Assembly: GCA_903916735.1 (NCBI GenBank)
Contig: CAIWXX010000055.1
Coordinates: 1-64,000 of the forward strand
Length of the DNA: 64,000 nucleotides
Source: an uncultured Acidobacteriota bacterium
Lineage (GTDB): Bacteria > Acidobacteriota > CAIWXX01
Direction: 5' to 3'
In this document: piece after piece, positions 17,352-27,499 of the stretch
How positions within the stretch are numbered: position 1 is the stretch's first letter
Layout of the letters: the number at the start of each line of letters is the position of its first letter
Translations under genes and position numbers: made by a program
Notes under the pieces: model-generated
Told to the model about the DNA's origin: nothing
The model's input: only the letters and a program-made list of their open reading frames with translations
The model's database searches: none

Positions 17352-19172
17352 CTATTCCCACTCAATCGTGCCCGGTGGCTTGGATGTGACATCCAGGCAA
17401 AGCCCGGAGATGCCGGGAAGCGCGAGAATGCCGGCTCGCAGATCTGTCAGAAGTGCTTCTGGGATGCGCGCCGGAGCCGCCGTCATAGCCCTCTCCGACC
17501 GTATCGGCCTGACAATGACCAATTCGCGCCCACATCCGTCGATCGACAGTGGGACAAGCACTGTCGGGCATTGCCAGACATCGTCGTAAATCCCATGCAG
17601 GCGCAGACCTTCCATGACGAGATGATCGGCCTCGCGCAAAAGATCGAGCCGTTCGCGAGTGACTTCCGCAGCGAGTGGTACGAATCTTGATGGTGTTCCG
17701 TCGCTCAGATTCCAGATGCAACGATTAATGCCGTTGACATCGCGGAAGATTGTGCCTGCCGCTTCGAGAACCGTTCCCCACGCAGCCGTGCCGCTCAGCA
17801 TCACAGGATGTTCATATGAACGAAGATCAGCTTTGACGCCGACTGAGCGTATCGGCAGCACTTCCGCTGCCAGGCCGAAGCGGGCGGCCGCCTTCTTTAC
17901 CTCGGGGGCAATGCGATCGAAGTCGGTTGTATCGGGAGATCCATTCGAGCAGAGAAGACGAACGCCTAATCCGGGACCAGGGAAGGGATGTTTCCAGATA
18001 AGTTCATGCGACAGGCTGAGACGTTCGCCCAGTTCACGGACCTCGACTTTGTAGAGCTCCGCCAGGGGCTCGATGACTCTCCCTCGCTTGATCATTTCCT
18101 CGATGAGCGGAACGCGGTTATGGTGAGTCTTGATCGTGTCGGCTCGCTTGGTGCCGCCCGTCTCAATTGTATCCGGATAGATCGTGCCCTGGCCGAGAAG
18201 GTGATCAGAGATACCGAGGCGGCGGGCTTCCCGCTCGAATACCGTGACGAAGGTATTGCCGATGGCGAGACGCTTTTTCTCAGGGTCGATAAGACCTTTG
18301 AGGGATGCCAGGAAATCATCTGCGGCGTCGACGAAGTGGAGGTTCCGGTCCAGCCCAGCCGCACGGAACATCTCCAGAACTTTCCGGCTCTCGTCCTTCC
18401 GCATCAGTCCGTTGTCCACGTGGAGGAGATGAAGTCGTTCAGGACCGAGCGCCATGCCCAGGAGTTTGGCGGTCACGGTCGAATCCACGCCGCCCGATGC
18501 CAGTAGAAAAACCGACTCATTGCCCACGCGCTCTCGAATGCGCCGAACCTGTTCATCGACGTAGTTGCCCATTGTCCACGTCGGCCGGCAACCGCAAACA
18601 TCGATGACGAAATTGCGGATCATTGCATCGCCATGGATAGTGTCATCGACTTCAGGGTGAAATTGGAATCCATAGCGGCGGAGTTTCTCTGACGCAATGG
18701 CGGCGTAGCGGTGCTCGTCGCCAGATGCACCCAGCTTGCTGTAGCCGATTTCCCGGAAATCGGGCCCGACTTCAACGACCGAATCGAAATGACTCATCCA
18801 GACCTGCTCCGTCTTGCCCAATCCCTCGAAAACGGGTGAGCCGGCGCAAATGTGGAGATCGGTATGGCCCCATTCTTTTCCGCCATGAACCACCTTTCCG
18901 CCATAGTGCTTGGCGAGCTCCTGGTGGCCGAAGCAAAACCCAATGATCGGGGTGGAGAGATCGTAAATCGCTTTCGTGTACGTTGCGTCTTCGCCAAAAG
19001 AGGAAAACGATGGGCTCCCCGAGATGATGATCCCCTTGTAGGCCCTGAACATCTCGATGGGATCCTCGGGCTGGCGAATCTCTGCCAGTACATGGAGACG
19101 CCGGACCCTATTGGCGATCAGGTGGGCGTATTGCCCGCCGAAGTCGATAACAGCAATCGAATCATGGATCAT
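17352..19172 (-). CDS. guaA: GMP synthase (glutamine-hydrolysing)
   Basis: Converts XMP to GMP with glutamine and ATP. The chosen ATG at 19172 has GAGG nine bases upstream; the frame is open to 19202. The class I amidotransferase domain fills residues about 1-195 with the nucleophile in GFCFGHQ. The ATP pyrophosphatase domain follows with the PP-loop LASGGVDSTVTAKLL. The C-terminal dimerisation domain ends in KPPGTIEWE. At 606 residues it is longer than the common 510-525; the extra length lies in the C-terminal half. Single gene, convergent with the efflux operon. Confidence 0.95.
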   Translation of the reverse strand: MIHDSIAVIDFGGQYAHLIANRVRRLHVLAEIRQPEDPIEMFRAYKGIIISGSPSFSSFGEDATYTKAIYDLSTPIIGFCFGHQELAKHYGGKVVHGGKEWGHTDLHICAGSPVFEGLGKTEQVWMSHFDSVVEVGPDFREIGYSKLGASGDEHRYAAIASEKLRRYGFQFHPEVDDTIHGDAMIRNFVIDVCGCRPTWTMGNYVDEQVRRIRERVGNESVFLLASGGVDSTVTAKLLGMALGPERLHLLHVDNGLMRKDESRKVLEMFRAAGLDRNLHFVDAADDFLASLKGLIDPEKKRLAIGNTFVTVFEREARRLGISDHLLGQGTIYPDTIETGGTKRADTIKTHHNRVPLIEEMIKRGRVIEPLAELYKVEVRELGERLSLSHELIWKHPFPGPGLGVRLLCSNGSPDTTDFDRIAPEVKKAAARFGLAAEVLPIRSVGVKADLRSYEHPVMLSGTAAWGTVLEAAGTIFRDVNGINRCIWNLSDGTPSRFVPLAAEVTRERLDLLREADHLVMEGLRLHGIYDDVWQCPTVLVPLSIDGCGRELVIVRPIRSERAMTAAPARIPEALLTDLRAGILALPGISGLCLDVTSKPPGTIEWE

Positions 19173-19418
19173 TGGCAATTCCCTCATCGTCCAGACTCTC
19201 AATCTAGCCGGGCGGCAAGGGAGATGTCAATCATTGCATTTTGAAAACACCGCCTTGAATATGCGGAATGATGAAAACAATCGGAGCATCGAAAACACGA
19301 CTCAGCCGATGCTTCGAGCCATGTCATTCAAGTCGCGTATGATCTCTCCGATGAAAATACTCGCCGCGTGGCAATTCATGGTCACGGGATGTCGATCCTC
19401 CTCAAGGCAACATCCATA

Positions 19419-20048
19419 TCAATTGTCTCCTTGATCAAGCATCTGGGATGAGCAGATTGCCTTGATCTTCGGCTTTGTCGAAAGCGCCTTGGCTTGAGAT
19501 GTGCTTTTCAGAGCGGTCGACTTCCCTATGACCGCGTTGGAAGGGCTCGAATGGCCTGATTTCTCACGAGTCGAAACCTTTGAGCCGGCGTAGATCATGC
19601 ACGAATTACCGATTCTCGCGTTTTTGTCCCCCCGAAGGACGATGCCATCATCCATGCCGGGGGTCCAACTCTGAGTCCGGCCAACCAGGATGAGCCCGTT
19701 GTCCTTTGTCAGATCGATTCCGGTGAAGACGGCTTTGCGTGTCAGGGCACAACTCCAGGTGACATTTCCACTCTTGTCCAAACCAGCCATCCATGGTGTG
19801 GAACCAGGAAATCCCGTATAGTCGCCGCCAACCATTGAGAATCCGCCATCAGAAGTTTGCAGCATATCATAGAGGCAGTTAGAAGGCGCCTGGTCGAATT
19901 GCTTTCTCCACATTATCGACCCCTCCGGGCCGATCCGATATGCGATGGGGAAATAGTATGGGATGGTCACGAGGTCAAACCCACACAGAATACACCCTCC
20001 ATCCAATGCTGCTTCCGCGAAAGGCCAGAATGCATCAGCTGAGCCCAA
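19419..20048 (-). pseudogene. Fragment of a tandem-repeat beta-propeller-like secreted protein
   Basis: A 209-residue open frame resembling the internal repeats of long surface proteins: units with DGGFSMVGGDYTG and DNGLILVGRTQSW, about 45-50 residues apart. It has no signal peptide and starts inside a repeat, so the N-terminal part is missing. After about residue 145 the sequence loses repeat character. I regard it as a remnant. Function unknown. Confidence 0.5.
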
Positions 20049-20603
20049 TCCGCGGCTTGCGGATTTCGGAGCTGATCAGAATCGGCGGGGACTCCTCGCG
20101 CATTTGGCGGTGCAGTGTCTCCATCTCGGCAGTTTGGTTGGTGTCGAATAACCGATGTAAGGCCAAGGGATCTTTGTGCCGAGACGCCGAGATCTGATAG
20201 CGCATGAGGGTGGACCATCGCATCAATTCTTGACAAAAACTCCCGCAAGTCCTATGTTTCGAAAATGGTTGATTGTCGCTTTGCATGCAACAACAGACCT
20301 GGATGGAGATCAAGGCCGCTGGAAACCCCCGGATCCTGCAATATGACACATCAGCTTTGTCGACATCGCCGATGCGATGCCTCGCTCCGTGGGTCGTCAC
20401 ACCCACCGACGCCCTTCGTGCGGGCTTGGGCGCCTAATCCCTTGCGACATGGTCGCAGGGACAAGGGAAGCATCGAAGGCATCTCCGCATGCAATATCCG
20501 GGTCCATTTGTGGAAATGAGGCGCAGCGCTGTGGAGAAAAAGAGTTCATCGGGCAACCTTGAATGATCTTTTGAGGTATGATTATCTCTGAGTTGTTAAT
20601 ACG
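20049..20603. other. Intergenic region upstream of dxs
   Basis: About 555 bp without a supported gene. A promoter-like pair, TTGACA (20230-20235) and TATGTT (20253-20258) with 17-bp spacing, points toward dxs but lies about 345 bp from its start. No clear ribosome-binding site precedes the dxs ATG. Confidence 0.4.
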
Positions 20604-22487
20604 ATGAAGGAACCTTTTAAAATAGACAGCCCACAAGATCTTAAAGCCCTGACCCTGGAAGAGCAATATCGCCTCGCTGAACAGCTCAGGGGAACCATTA
20701 TAAAAACGGTCTCGCTCAACGGGGGGCATCTCGCATCGAGCCTGGGTGTGATTGAATTGACGATCGCTCTTCACTCGGTCTTTGACTCCCCCGTCGACAA
20801 GATCATCTGGGATGTCGGTCATCAATCTTATGCGCACAAACTGCTGACAGGGCGTGCGGATGAATTCCATACGCTGAGGCAATTCGGCGGTATCTCGGGA
20901 TTCACGAAACGAAGCGAAAGCCCGCACGATGCCTTCGGCACCGGTCATAGTTCCACATCAATTTCAGCGGCACTCGGAATCCTCGAAGGACGGGACAGGA
21001 TCGGCAAGGATTTCAAGGTTATTGCGGTCATTGGGGACGGAGCCATGACCGCCGGGCTCGCCTTCGAAGGGCTCAACCATGCGGGCCATCTCCAGAAGGA
21101 CCTGATTGTCGTGCTGAATGATAACGAGATGTCCATCTCAAAGAATGTCGGCGCGATGGCCTCTTATCTGAGCAGAATACTCACTGGAGACCTCTACAAG
21201 AGAATTCGGCAGGATACTAAAAACATATTGGAGAGTATCCCTCGAGTCGGTGGCACTGTCTCAAAGATCGCTCACAAGGTTGAGGAACGCGTCAAGACAA
21301 TGTTCCTTCCGGGCATGCTTTTCGAAGAGCTCGGATTTTATTATGTCGGTCCGTTGGACGGACACAACATCGAGGAACTGACGGAGACTCTGAAAAGAAT
21401 CAAGACAATCACCCGACCGACTCTCCTGCATGTCATCACGAAAAAAGGCAAGGGATTTAAGTTTTCGGAAGAGAATCCCTCTGTCTATCATGGAATTGGT
21501 CCCTTCGAGCCTGATATCGGTGTGAGCAAGAAGAAGAATCAATCATCCTCTTTCAGCGAAGTGTTCGGCGATGCTCTGACTGAGCTGGCGGAGGCGGATT
21601 CGAGGGTCGTCGCGATCACGGCGGCCATGAAAGACGGGACTGGACTCGCGAAATTCGTCGACCGTTTTCCAGACAGGTTTTATGACGTCGGTATTGCGGA
21701 ACCCCACGCGGTGACCTTTGCTGCCGGGCTCGCGACGCAAGGCATCAAGCCTGTTGTCGCGATTTATTCGACTTTCCTGCAGCGCTCATACGACGAGATT
21801 ATCCATGATGTCTGCCTCCAGAACCTGCCCGTCATCTTCGCCGTCGACCGCTCAGGCATCGTCGGCGATGACGGCCCGACACATCATGGAGTTTTCGATA
21901 TCTCTTATCTCAGGCATGTTCCGGGGATCTGTATCATGGCTCCGAAAAACAGCATCGAGCTCAAGCAGATGCTTTCACTCGGCGTCACACTCGACAGGCC
22001 ATCGGTCATCAAATACCCAAGAGGAAACGTCATCGATGAGCTCGAGCAAATCGCATCAGATGATGTGATAATGGGCCGCGCGGAAATTATCATGAGAGGC
22101 AATGACATCGGTATCATCGCCATCGGCCAGACCACCTACCCGGCCTATCTTGCCGCCAAAAAACTCGAAGATAAGGGCATCCATGCATCGCTCGTCAATG
22201 CCCGTTTCGTGAAGCCGCTCGACCTGGACTCGATCGCCGCCGTCGGTAGAAAGACCAAGAAGCTCATCGTCGTCGAGGAGAACGTAATCGCAGGCGGTTT
22301 CGGCAGTTCCATTCTGGAAGCGATGAACAGCGCCGGCATCACGGATATCCAGATTAGAATTATGGGATTGCCGGATTCCTTTATCGAACACGGAAGCCAG
22401 CAGGAACTAAGAAGCCTCTACAATATTGATGAAAACAGCATCTTCGCAACGGCCCTCTCGATGATCCGGCAACGAACTGTGGTCTGA
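20604..22487 (+). CDS. dxs: 1-deoxy-D-xylulose-5-phosphate synthase
   Basis: First enzyme of the MEP isoprenoid pathway; joins pyruvate and glyceraldehyde 3-phosphate with thiamine diphosphate. 627 residues, normal length. The N-terminal domain has the GHSSTSISAALG stretch and the ThDP motif GDGAMTAGLAFEGLNHAG. The central pyrimidine domain has the catalytic Glu in DVGIAEPHAVTFAAGLA and DRSGIVGDDGPTHHG. The transketolase C-domain ends the chain (LIVVEENVIAGGFGS). Monocistronic as far as can be seen. Confidence 0.96.
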   Translation: MKEPFKIDSPQDLKALTLEEQYRLAEQLRGTIIKTVSLNGGHLASSLGVIELTIALHSVFDSPVDKIIWDVGHQSYAHKLLTGRADEFHTLRQFGGISGFTKRSESPHDAFGTGHSSTSISAALGILEGRDRIGKDFKVIAVIGDGAMTAGLAFEGLNHAGHLQKDLIVVLNDNEMSISKNVGAMASYLSRILTGDLYKRIRQDTKNILESIPRVGGTVSKIAHKVEERVKTMFLPGMLFEELGFYYVGPLDGHNIEELTETLKRIKTITRPTLLHVITKKGKGFKFSEENPSVYHGIGPFEPDIGVSKKKNQSSSFSEVFGDALTELAEADSRVVAITAAMKDGTGLAKFVDRFPDRFYDVGIAEPHAVTFAAGLATQGIKPVVAIYSTFLQRSYDEIIHDVCLQNLPVIFAVDRSGIVGDDGPTHHGVFDISYLRHVPGICIMAPKNSIELKQMLSLGVTLDRPSVIKYPRGNVIDELEQIASDDVIMGRAEIIMRGNDIGIIAIGQTTYPAYLAAKKLEDKGIHASLVNARFVKPLDLDSIAAVGRKTKKLIVVEENVIAGGFGSSILEAMNSAGITDIQIRIMGLPDSFIEHGSQQELRSLYNIDENSIFATALSMIRQRTVV

Positions 22488-22673
22488 GCAATCACCTTCA
22501 TTCTCATCCACCCAACGACCGCCGGCGTTCCAGATGATGTGCATGGGCAGAGTTCTCTTGGGGGGGAAAATTCTGTGTGTGTTCTGGTTGCCAAAGGCCG
22601 CTGACCTCACCTATCATATGCTCCCGGGGTGGAAAGCCCCCGGAATGGATCGTCATAAGGAGGAAAAAAAATC

Positions 22674-23855
22674 ATGAAACCGACAATCGTACTCATGCCC
22701 GGTGATGGGATTGGAAAAGCGGTGCTGCCCGAGTCCCTTCGGGTTCTCAAGGCAGCCGGCTTCGAAGCGAACTACGTCGATGGTGATATCGGCTGGGATT
22801 TCTGGTGCAAGGAAGGGAATCCCCTGCCCGATCGCACAATCAAGCTGCTCGAACAGCATCGAATCGGCCTCTTTGGCGCGATTACATCGAAGCCGAAAGA
22901 TGCAGCGACGGCTGAACTCGCCCCGGAGCTTCGCGGCAAAGGTTACACCTATTACAGCCCGATCGTCGGGATGCGGCAAAAATTCAACCTCGACATCTGC
23001 ATTCGCCCATGCATTTCATTCAAGGGCAATCCGCTAAATTTTGTCCGGCGCGGCAAGGACGGCGTCGTCGAGGAGCCGTTTGTCGATGCGACGATTTTCA
23101 GGCAGAACACCGAGTGCCTCTATTCGGGCGTGGAATGGACTAATCCACCAGATCAGGTATATGAGGCCTTTAAAACACATCCCAAATTCAAGGAATTCAC
23201 AAAAGTTCCTCGCGAAGATCTCGCCATCTCAAGTCGCATTTTCACGCGCGGCGCCACTCGTCGAATTCTGAAAACGGCTTTTGAGTACGCAAAAGCACGA
23301 GGCGCCAAGGCCGTGACGGTCTGTGAGAAACCAAACGTCATCCGGGAAACTTCCGGCATGATGCTGTCGGAAGCCAAGAAGATGGCGGCGGATTACAAGG
23401 GCATCCTGGTCTGGGACACCAACATCGATGCCCAGATGATGTGGCTGACGAAGAACCCCGAAGATTACCGTGTCATCGTCGCGGGCAACATGTTCGGGGA
23501 TATCGTCAGCGATGGATTCGCGGGTCTTGTCGGAGGGCTCGGATTTGCCGCGAGCGCCAATCTTGGAGAAACCTGCGCCGTCTTCGAACCAACCCACGGC
23601 AGCGCCCCAAAATATGCCGACCTGAAGCCGGCCATCATCAACCCGATCGCGATGATTCTCTCCGCATGCATGATGCTCGATCACATCGGTGAAAAGGAAA
23701 AGGCTCAGAAGATAAAAAAGGCCATTGCCACTGTCATCGAACAGGGCAAAGTCCGCACGTACGACATGATGCGGCTCACGGGAGGCCCCAACGTGATCTC
23801 ACAAGGTGCGGCATCAACCCCACAGATGACCGACGCCATCATCGCAGCACTCTAG
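22674..23855 (+). CDS. Isocitrate/isopropylmalate dehydrogenase family protein, probably NAD-type isocitrate dehydrogenase
   Basis: A 393-residue beta-decarboxylating dehydrogenase. The N-terminus PTIVLMPGDGIGKAVLP is the family's nucleotide-binding start. Substrate- and metal-site segments include ASSRIFTRGATRR-like SSRIFTRG, CEKPNVIRETSG and DTNIDAQMMWL, and the C-terminal cofactor segment is FEPTHGSAPKY. It could serve the TCA cycle or 2-oxoglutarate synthesis. Absence of leu genes nearby favours isocitrate, but substrate is not certain. A very strong Shine-Dalgarno (AAGGAGG) precedes the start and a terminator follows at 23881. Confidence 0.85.
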   Translation: MKPTIVLMPGDGIGKAVLPESLRVLKAAGFEANYVDGDIGWDFWCKEGNPLPDRTIKLLEQHRIGLFGAITSKPKDAATAELAPELRGKGYTYYSPIVGMRQKFNLDICIRPCISFKGNPLNFVRRGKDGVVEEPFVDATIFRQNTECLYSGVEWTNPPDQVYEAFKTHPKFKEFTKVPREDLAISSRIFTRGATRRILKTAFEYAKARGAKAVTVCEKPNVIRETSGMMLSEAKKMAADYKGILVWDTNIDAQMMWLTKNPEDYRVIVAGNMFGDIVSDGFAGLVGGLGFAASANLGETCAVFEPTHGSAPKYADLKPAIINPIAMILSACMMLDHIGEKEKAQKIKKAIATVIEQGKVRTYDMMRLTGGPNVISQGAASTPQMTDAIIAAL

Positions 23856-23880
23856 ATCCATCAGCGGCAATCAGAACATC

Positions 23881-23915
23881 AGCCGCCGGCCTGCAGACGA
23901 AGCCGGCGGCTTTTT
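23881..23915 (+). terminator. Rho-independent terminator
   Basis: A perfect 10-bp stem, AGCCGCCGGC (23881-23890) with GCCGGCGGCT (23902-23911), followed by TTTT. It ends the dehydrogenase transcript 25 bp after the stop. Confidence 0.88.
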
Positions 23916-23993
23916 CATTTCCCAGGGAATCGATCTTCCGGTTGCTTCCCGCACCTCAGTTCCCGTATCATCCCGGCGACGGAGGTTGATTTT

Positions 23994-25679
23994 ATGAAAG
24001 GTGCTTTTGCTATGGTTCTTCTGGCGGTATCAATCGCCGGAGGTGCTGAGATGAACAGATGGGAAAAATGGAAAGCGATCGGCGAAAGATTCGCACCGAC
24101 CGAGATGAAGGTGGATCTGTCTTCCTTTTCGCCTCGCGAAAAACAGGCGATCTTCAAGCTCGTTCAGGCCGCTCAGGTTATTGACGAAATCTTCTGGGAC
24201 CAGCAAGGCCCCGACGTCGCTGAATTGCGGAAGCAGGTCCAAAACGGGCGCGACGACTTGAAACTCGCCTTCGGAATTTATTATGGCCCATACGATGAAC
24301 AGGAAGACGACGCCATGTTCTTCGGTGATAAGCCTCGCCTCCCCGGCATCACATTCTATCCTCCGGACATGACCAAGGAGGCATTCGCCAAATATATTGC
24401 CGGGAATCCAGCCGTCAAAGATGCGTTCGAAAGCCCCTACACGGTCATTGCTCGCGACGGCAAGGTGCTGAATGCGATACCCTACCATGACGTTCACAAG
24501 GAGAAAGTGGAGCAAGCCGCCATGTACCTCGAAGAGGCGTGCCTCTTTCTGGACGACCCGGCCCTCATTGCATACATCCGGCAGCGCGCAGCTGATCTGC
24601 GTACCGATGACTACTTCAAGAGCGATTGCGATTGGATCGACCTGAAGAACAACCGCATCGAGATAGTCATCGGCCCATATGAAGTCTACGAGGACAAACT
24701 GCTCGGGCTCAAGGCCGCATATGAAGTGTATGTATATACGATCGATCGCGAAGGAAGCGCAAAATTATCTACATTTGTAGAAAATATCGGATACATTCAG
24801 GAATCCCTCCCGATTCCTGAAGAGCTCCGCAAATCGCCCCCCGGACTTGAATCTCCGCTACGCGTTGTCGACCTTCTATTTGCAGGGGGCGATGCCCGGC
24901 AGGGCGTGCAAACCGTGGCCTTTAACCTGCCCAATGACCAAAGAGTCCTGGAGCAGAAGGGCAGCAAAAAGATCATGCTCAAAAACCTGCTTCAGGCCAA
25001 ATTCGACAAGATCCTCGTCCCGATGGCCAAGGTGATCCTCGGGAGCGGGCCGGCGGAGCTCGTGACGTTCGAGCCCTTCTTCAACAACATACTGCTTCAT
25101 GAGATCTCCCATGCCCTCGGTGTCGTCTCTGTGACGAAACCCGATGGCACTCGTACAACGCCCAACCACGAACTCAAGGAGCTCTACCCTGCCATGGAGG
25201 AGGCAAAAGCCGATGTTGTCGGTCTCTATGCCATGCAGAAATTGATGGATAAAAAGGTTTTGCCGCCGGAACAGGAACGAACCGTCTATCTGACGGGCGT
25301 CGCGTCGATTTTCCGATCCATTCGTTTCGGTGTTGCTGAAGCGCACGGGGCGGCGAGTATGATCCAGTTGAATTTCCTGATCAAGGAGGGCGCCTTGACA
25401 AGGGAGCCAGTTACAGGCGCCTGGAAGGTCGATGTCGAAAAATCAAAGGCTGCCTTCGCAAAGCTCGCCGCGGAGTTGCTCCGGATCCAATATCAGAGTG
25501 ATTATGCCGGAGCCGCCAAACTTCTCGCCGATTTCGGAAAAATGACACCGGAAGTGCAGCGGAGTGTCGCCGAGTGCAGTTCCATACCGGTCGATATTCG
25601 GCCGATTTATGAATATGACGCGAAGCCTGCCGCGACTCAGACGCAGCCGCAATCGCAACCACAGAAGCAGCCGAAGTAG
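23994..25679 (+). CDS. Secreted M49-like (dipeptidyl peptidase III-type) zinc metallopeptidase
   Basis: A 561-residue protein with a short N-terminal signal sequence (AMVLLAVSIAGGA). The zinc site is HEISH at residue about 369 and EEAKADVVGLYAM at about 402, the spacing and EExxAD form seen in the M49 peptidase family. Classical M49 enzymes have the six-residue HExxGH motif; here it is the five-residue HExxH form, as in some bacterial relatives. The C-terminus is a low-complexity Gln/Pro tail. It probably trims peptides in the periplasm. Stands alone after the terminator at 23881; start chosen as the ATG giving the signal sequence. Confidence 0.75.
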   Translation: MKGAFAMVLLAVSIAGGAEMNRWEKWKAIGERFAPTEMKVDLSSFSPREKQAIFKLVQAAQVIDEIFWDQQGPDVAELRKQVQNGRDDLKLAFGIYYGPYDEQEDDAMFFGDKPRLPGITFYPPDMTKEAFAKYIAGNPAVKDAFESPYTVIARDGKVLNAIPYHDVHKEKVEQAAMYLEEACLFLDDPALIAYIRQRAADLRTDDYFKSDCDWIDLKNNRIEIVIGPYEVYEDKLLGLKAAYEVYVYTIDREGSAKLSTFVENIGYIQESLPIPEELRKSPPGLESPLRVVDLLFAGGDARQGVQTVAFNLPNDQRVLEQKGSKKIMLKNLLQAKFDKILVPMAKVILGSGPAELVTFEPFFNNILLHEISHALGVVSVTKPDGTRTTPNHELKELYPAMEEAKADVVGLYAMQKLMDKKVLPPEQERTVYLTGVASIFRSIRFGVAEAHGAASMIQLNFLIKEGALTREPVTGAWKVDVEKSKAAFAKLAAELLRIQYQSDYAGAAKLLADFGKMTPEVQRSVAECSSIPVDIRPIYEYDAKPAATQTQPQSQPQKQPK

Positions 25680-25829
25680 CGATCCATGAGCGGCGCGGAT
25701 GATGATGCGGATGAGTGGAGGGGCGGAGGTGTTGAGGAGATGGCCTGATCATGCTTCCATCTCCTCCGAACCTCCGCTTTTCTGCCTCTCAGTCCTCTTG
25801 GCCGTGACCCGGATTTTCAACGGCATTTC

Positions 25830-26714
25830 GTGAACAGACGGCTGGCATTCATCCTCAATCCTCGATCCGGCAGGCAGGCTGGCCGGCCAAGCAAGAGCGA
25901 AATCCTGAAAGGCCTCCTGTCAGGTTCGCGCGAGACGTTCCATATTCTTGAAACCGAGTATGCAGGCCACGCGACGAAACTTGCTGCTGCTGCCGCCGCC
26001 GATGGGATTGATATCATCGTCGCCTATGGTGGTGACGGCACGGTCAATGAAGTCGCCTGCGGGATCGTCGGCACCACAAGCTCCCTCGGCATCCTTCCGG
26101 CGGGATCTGGGAATGGCATGGCACGAGGGTTGGGCATTCCCACGAATTTTAGAAAAGCTCTGGCGCTGATCCGGCACGGTCGATCGAGAATTATCGATGC
26201 CGGTTCAGTTAATGGGTCATTCTTCTTCAACATTTTTGGCATGGGATTTGATGCGTATTTGGCGGGACTTTTCCATCAAAAAGCCGGGGACGTCCGCGGG
26301 CAGCTCCCCTATTTCACACTCGGCATCCGAGCCTACATCTCCTACCAGCCGGTGCCGGTCAGCGTTGTTATTGACGGTGAGTCTATTGAGATCTCTCCCT
26401 TAACATTGGCTGTTGCCAATGGGCCACAATACGGATCGGGGGCTCGCATCGCGCCTGAGGCGGATTTTTCTGACGGCATGTTGGATCTGATCTCAATCGA
26501 CATGCTTCCGGTGACGCATGCTCTCCTAGCATTCCCACGCCTCTTTACCGGTTCCATCGCGAAGGTGGCCGAACGGAGGCGTTGGAAAGTGAAAGAACTA
26601 AAACTGGGTGTGCCTGCTGGAACATTGGTGCATTTTGATGGAGAAGTGAGGCCCGGAGCTGAGGAGATGCAGATCGCTGTGCACCCCAAGGCGCTGAGGG
26701 TTATTGCACCCTGA
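25830..26714 (+). CDS. Diacylglycerol kinase family lipid kinase
   Basis: A 294-residue DagK/YegS-type kinase starting with GTG at 25830. The N-terminal NPRSGRQAGRPSK and GGDGTVNEVACGI (residue about 69) form the nucleotide-binding catalytic core, followed by the LGILPAGSGNGMARGLG loop, typical of the family. It likely phosphorylates diacylglycerol or a related lipid during phospholipid recycling. Convergent with the pseudouridine synthase gene, 23 bp apart. Confidence 0.9.
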   Translation: MNRRLAFILNPRSGRQAGRPSKSEILKGLLSGSRETFHILETEYAGHATKLAAAAAADGIDIIVAYGGDGTVNEVACGIVGTTSSLGILPAGSGNGMARGLGIPTNFRKALALIRHGRSRIIDAGSVNGSFFFNIFGMGFDAYLAGLFHQKAGDVRGQLPYFTLGIRAYISYQPVPVSVVIDGESIEISPLTLAVANGPQYGSGARIAPEADFSDGMLDLISIDMLPVTHALLAFPRLFTGSIAKVAERRRWKVKELKLGVPAGTLVHFDGEVRPGAEEMQIAVHPKALRVIAP

Positions 26715-26737
26715 GAGAGTGAAGACCCGGGTCTCAG

Positions 26738-27499
26738 CTAAGGATCATGGTGAGAAATATGGCTGCCTGCAGGCGCGGCCAGTAATATTTGAATGATATT
26801 CTCATCCAGTAATCTCCATTCGCCCGGCTCCAGTCCATCAACTTCGATGGGGCCGATCGTGATTCGGATCAGTCTCCGGACACGCCGCTTAATCAGCCGG
26901 AACATTTTCCTGATCTGCCTGTTACGGCCTTCGGTCAGCGTCATGCGATACCACAGACCTCTTTCAGATTCGACCCTCGCCGATCGCGTCATTTCCCCAT
27001 CAATCAGCATCCCATTTTCCATACGAAGGCGATCGGATTCTGAGAGGGCCATATTGAGAAGAACACGATAGGTTTTGGGTACATGAAATGCCGGATCGGT
27101 GAGCCGGTTGCCAAATTCCCCGTCATTCGTGAAAAGCAAGAGCCCTTCGGAATCTCGATCCAGACGGCCTACCGGGAAAACCCACTCATCCTGATATTCA
27201 GGCGGCAGAAGATCATAAACACACCGACGGCCTCTCTCATCATCGCGGCTTGTGACATACCCTCGCGGCTTGAAAAGCAGCAAATAAATGTGCTTGGGCG
27301 CCAGCATCTTTTCCTGCTGCGCTGAACCGGAATAAATCCTGATCCGGTCCTGATCAAGATCCACCCAGGAGAGCGGATCCTTCATCAGAAGGTCGTTTAC
27401 GAATACCACCCCGGATCGAATCAACACGTCCGCTTGGGTTCTTGAACAAATGCCGTGCTTAGATAGCGCTCGTCTCAATTGTGTGCGTTTAAGTGTCAT
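26738..27499 (-). CDS. RsuA/RluB-family 16S/23S rRNA pseudouridine synthase
   Basis: A 253-residue enzyme from the ATG at 27499 (the frame is open to 27565). An N-terminal S4 RNA-binding domain (LRRALSKHGICSRTQADVLI) precedes the catalytic domain with the Asp in VGRLDRDSEGLLLFTNDGE. It isomerises a uridine in rRNA. Whether it acts on 16S or 23S rRNA cannot be told. Standalone gene. Confidence 0.92.
   Translation of the reverse strand: MTLKRTQLRRALSKHGICSRTQADVLIRSGVVFVNDLLMKDPLSWVDLDQDRIRIYSGSAQQEKMLAPKHIYLLLFKPRGYVTSRDDERGRRCVYDLLPPEYQDEWVFPVGRLDRDSEGLLLFTNDGEFGNRLTDPAFHVPKTYRVLLNMALSESDRLRMENGMLIDGEMTRSARVESERGLWYRMTLTEGRNRQIRKMFRLIKRRVRRLIRITIGPIEVDGLEPGEWRLLDENIIQILLAAPAGSHISHHDP

Noticed and set aside
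22624-22645. CCGGGG/CCCCGG hairpin between dxs and the dehydrogenase as a terminator
   Set aside because: Short stem without a following T-run.
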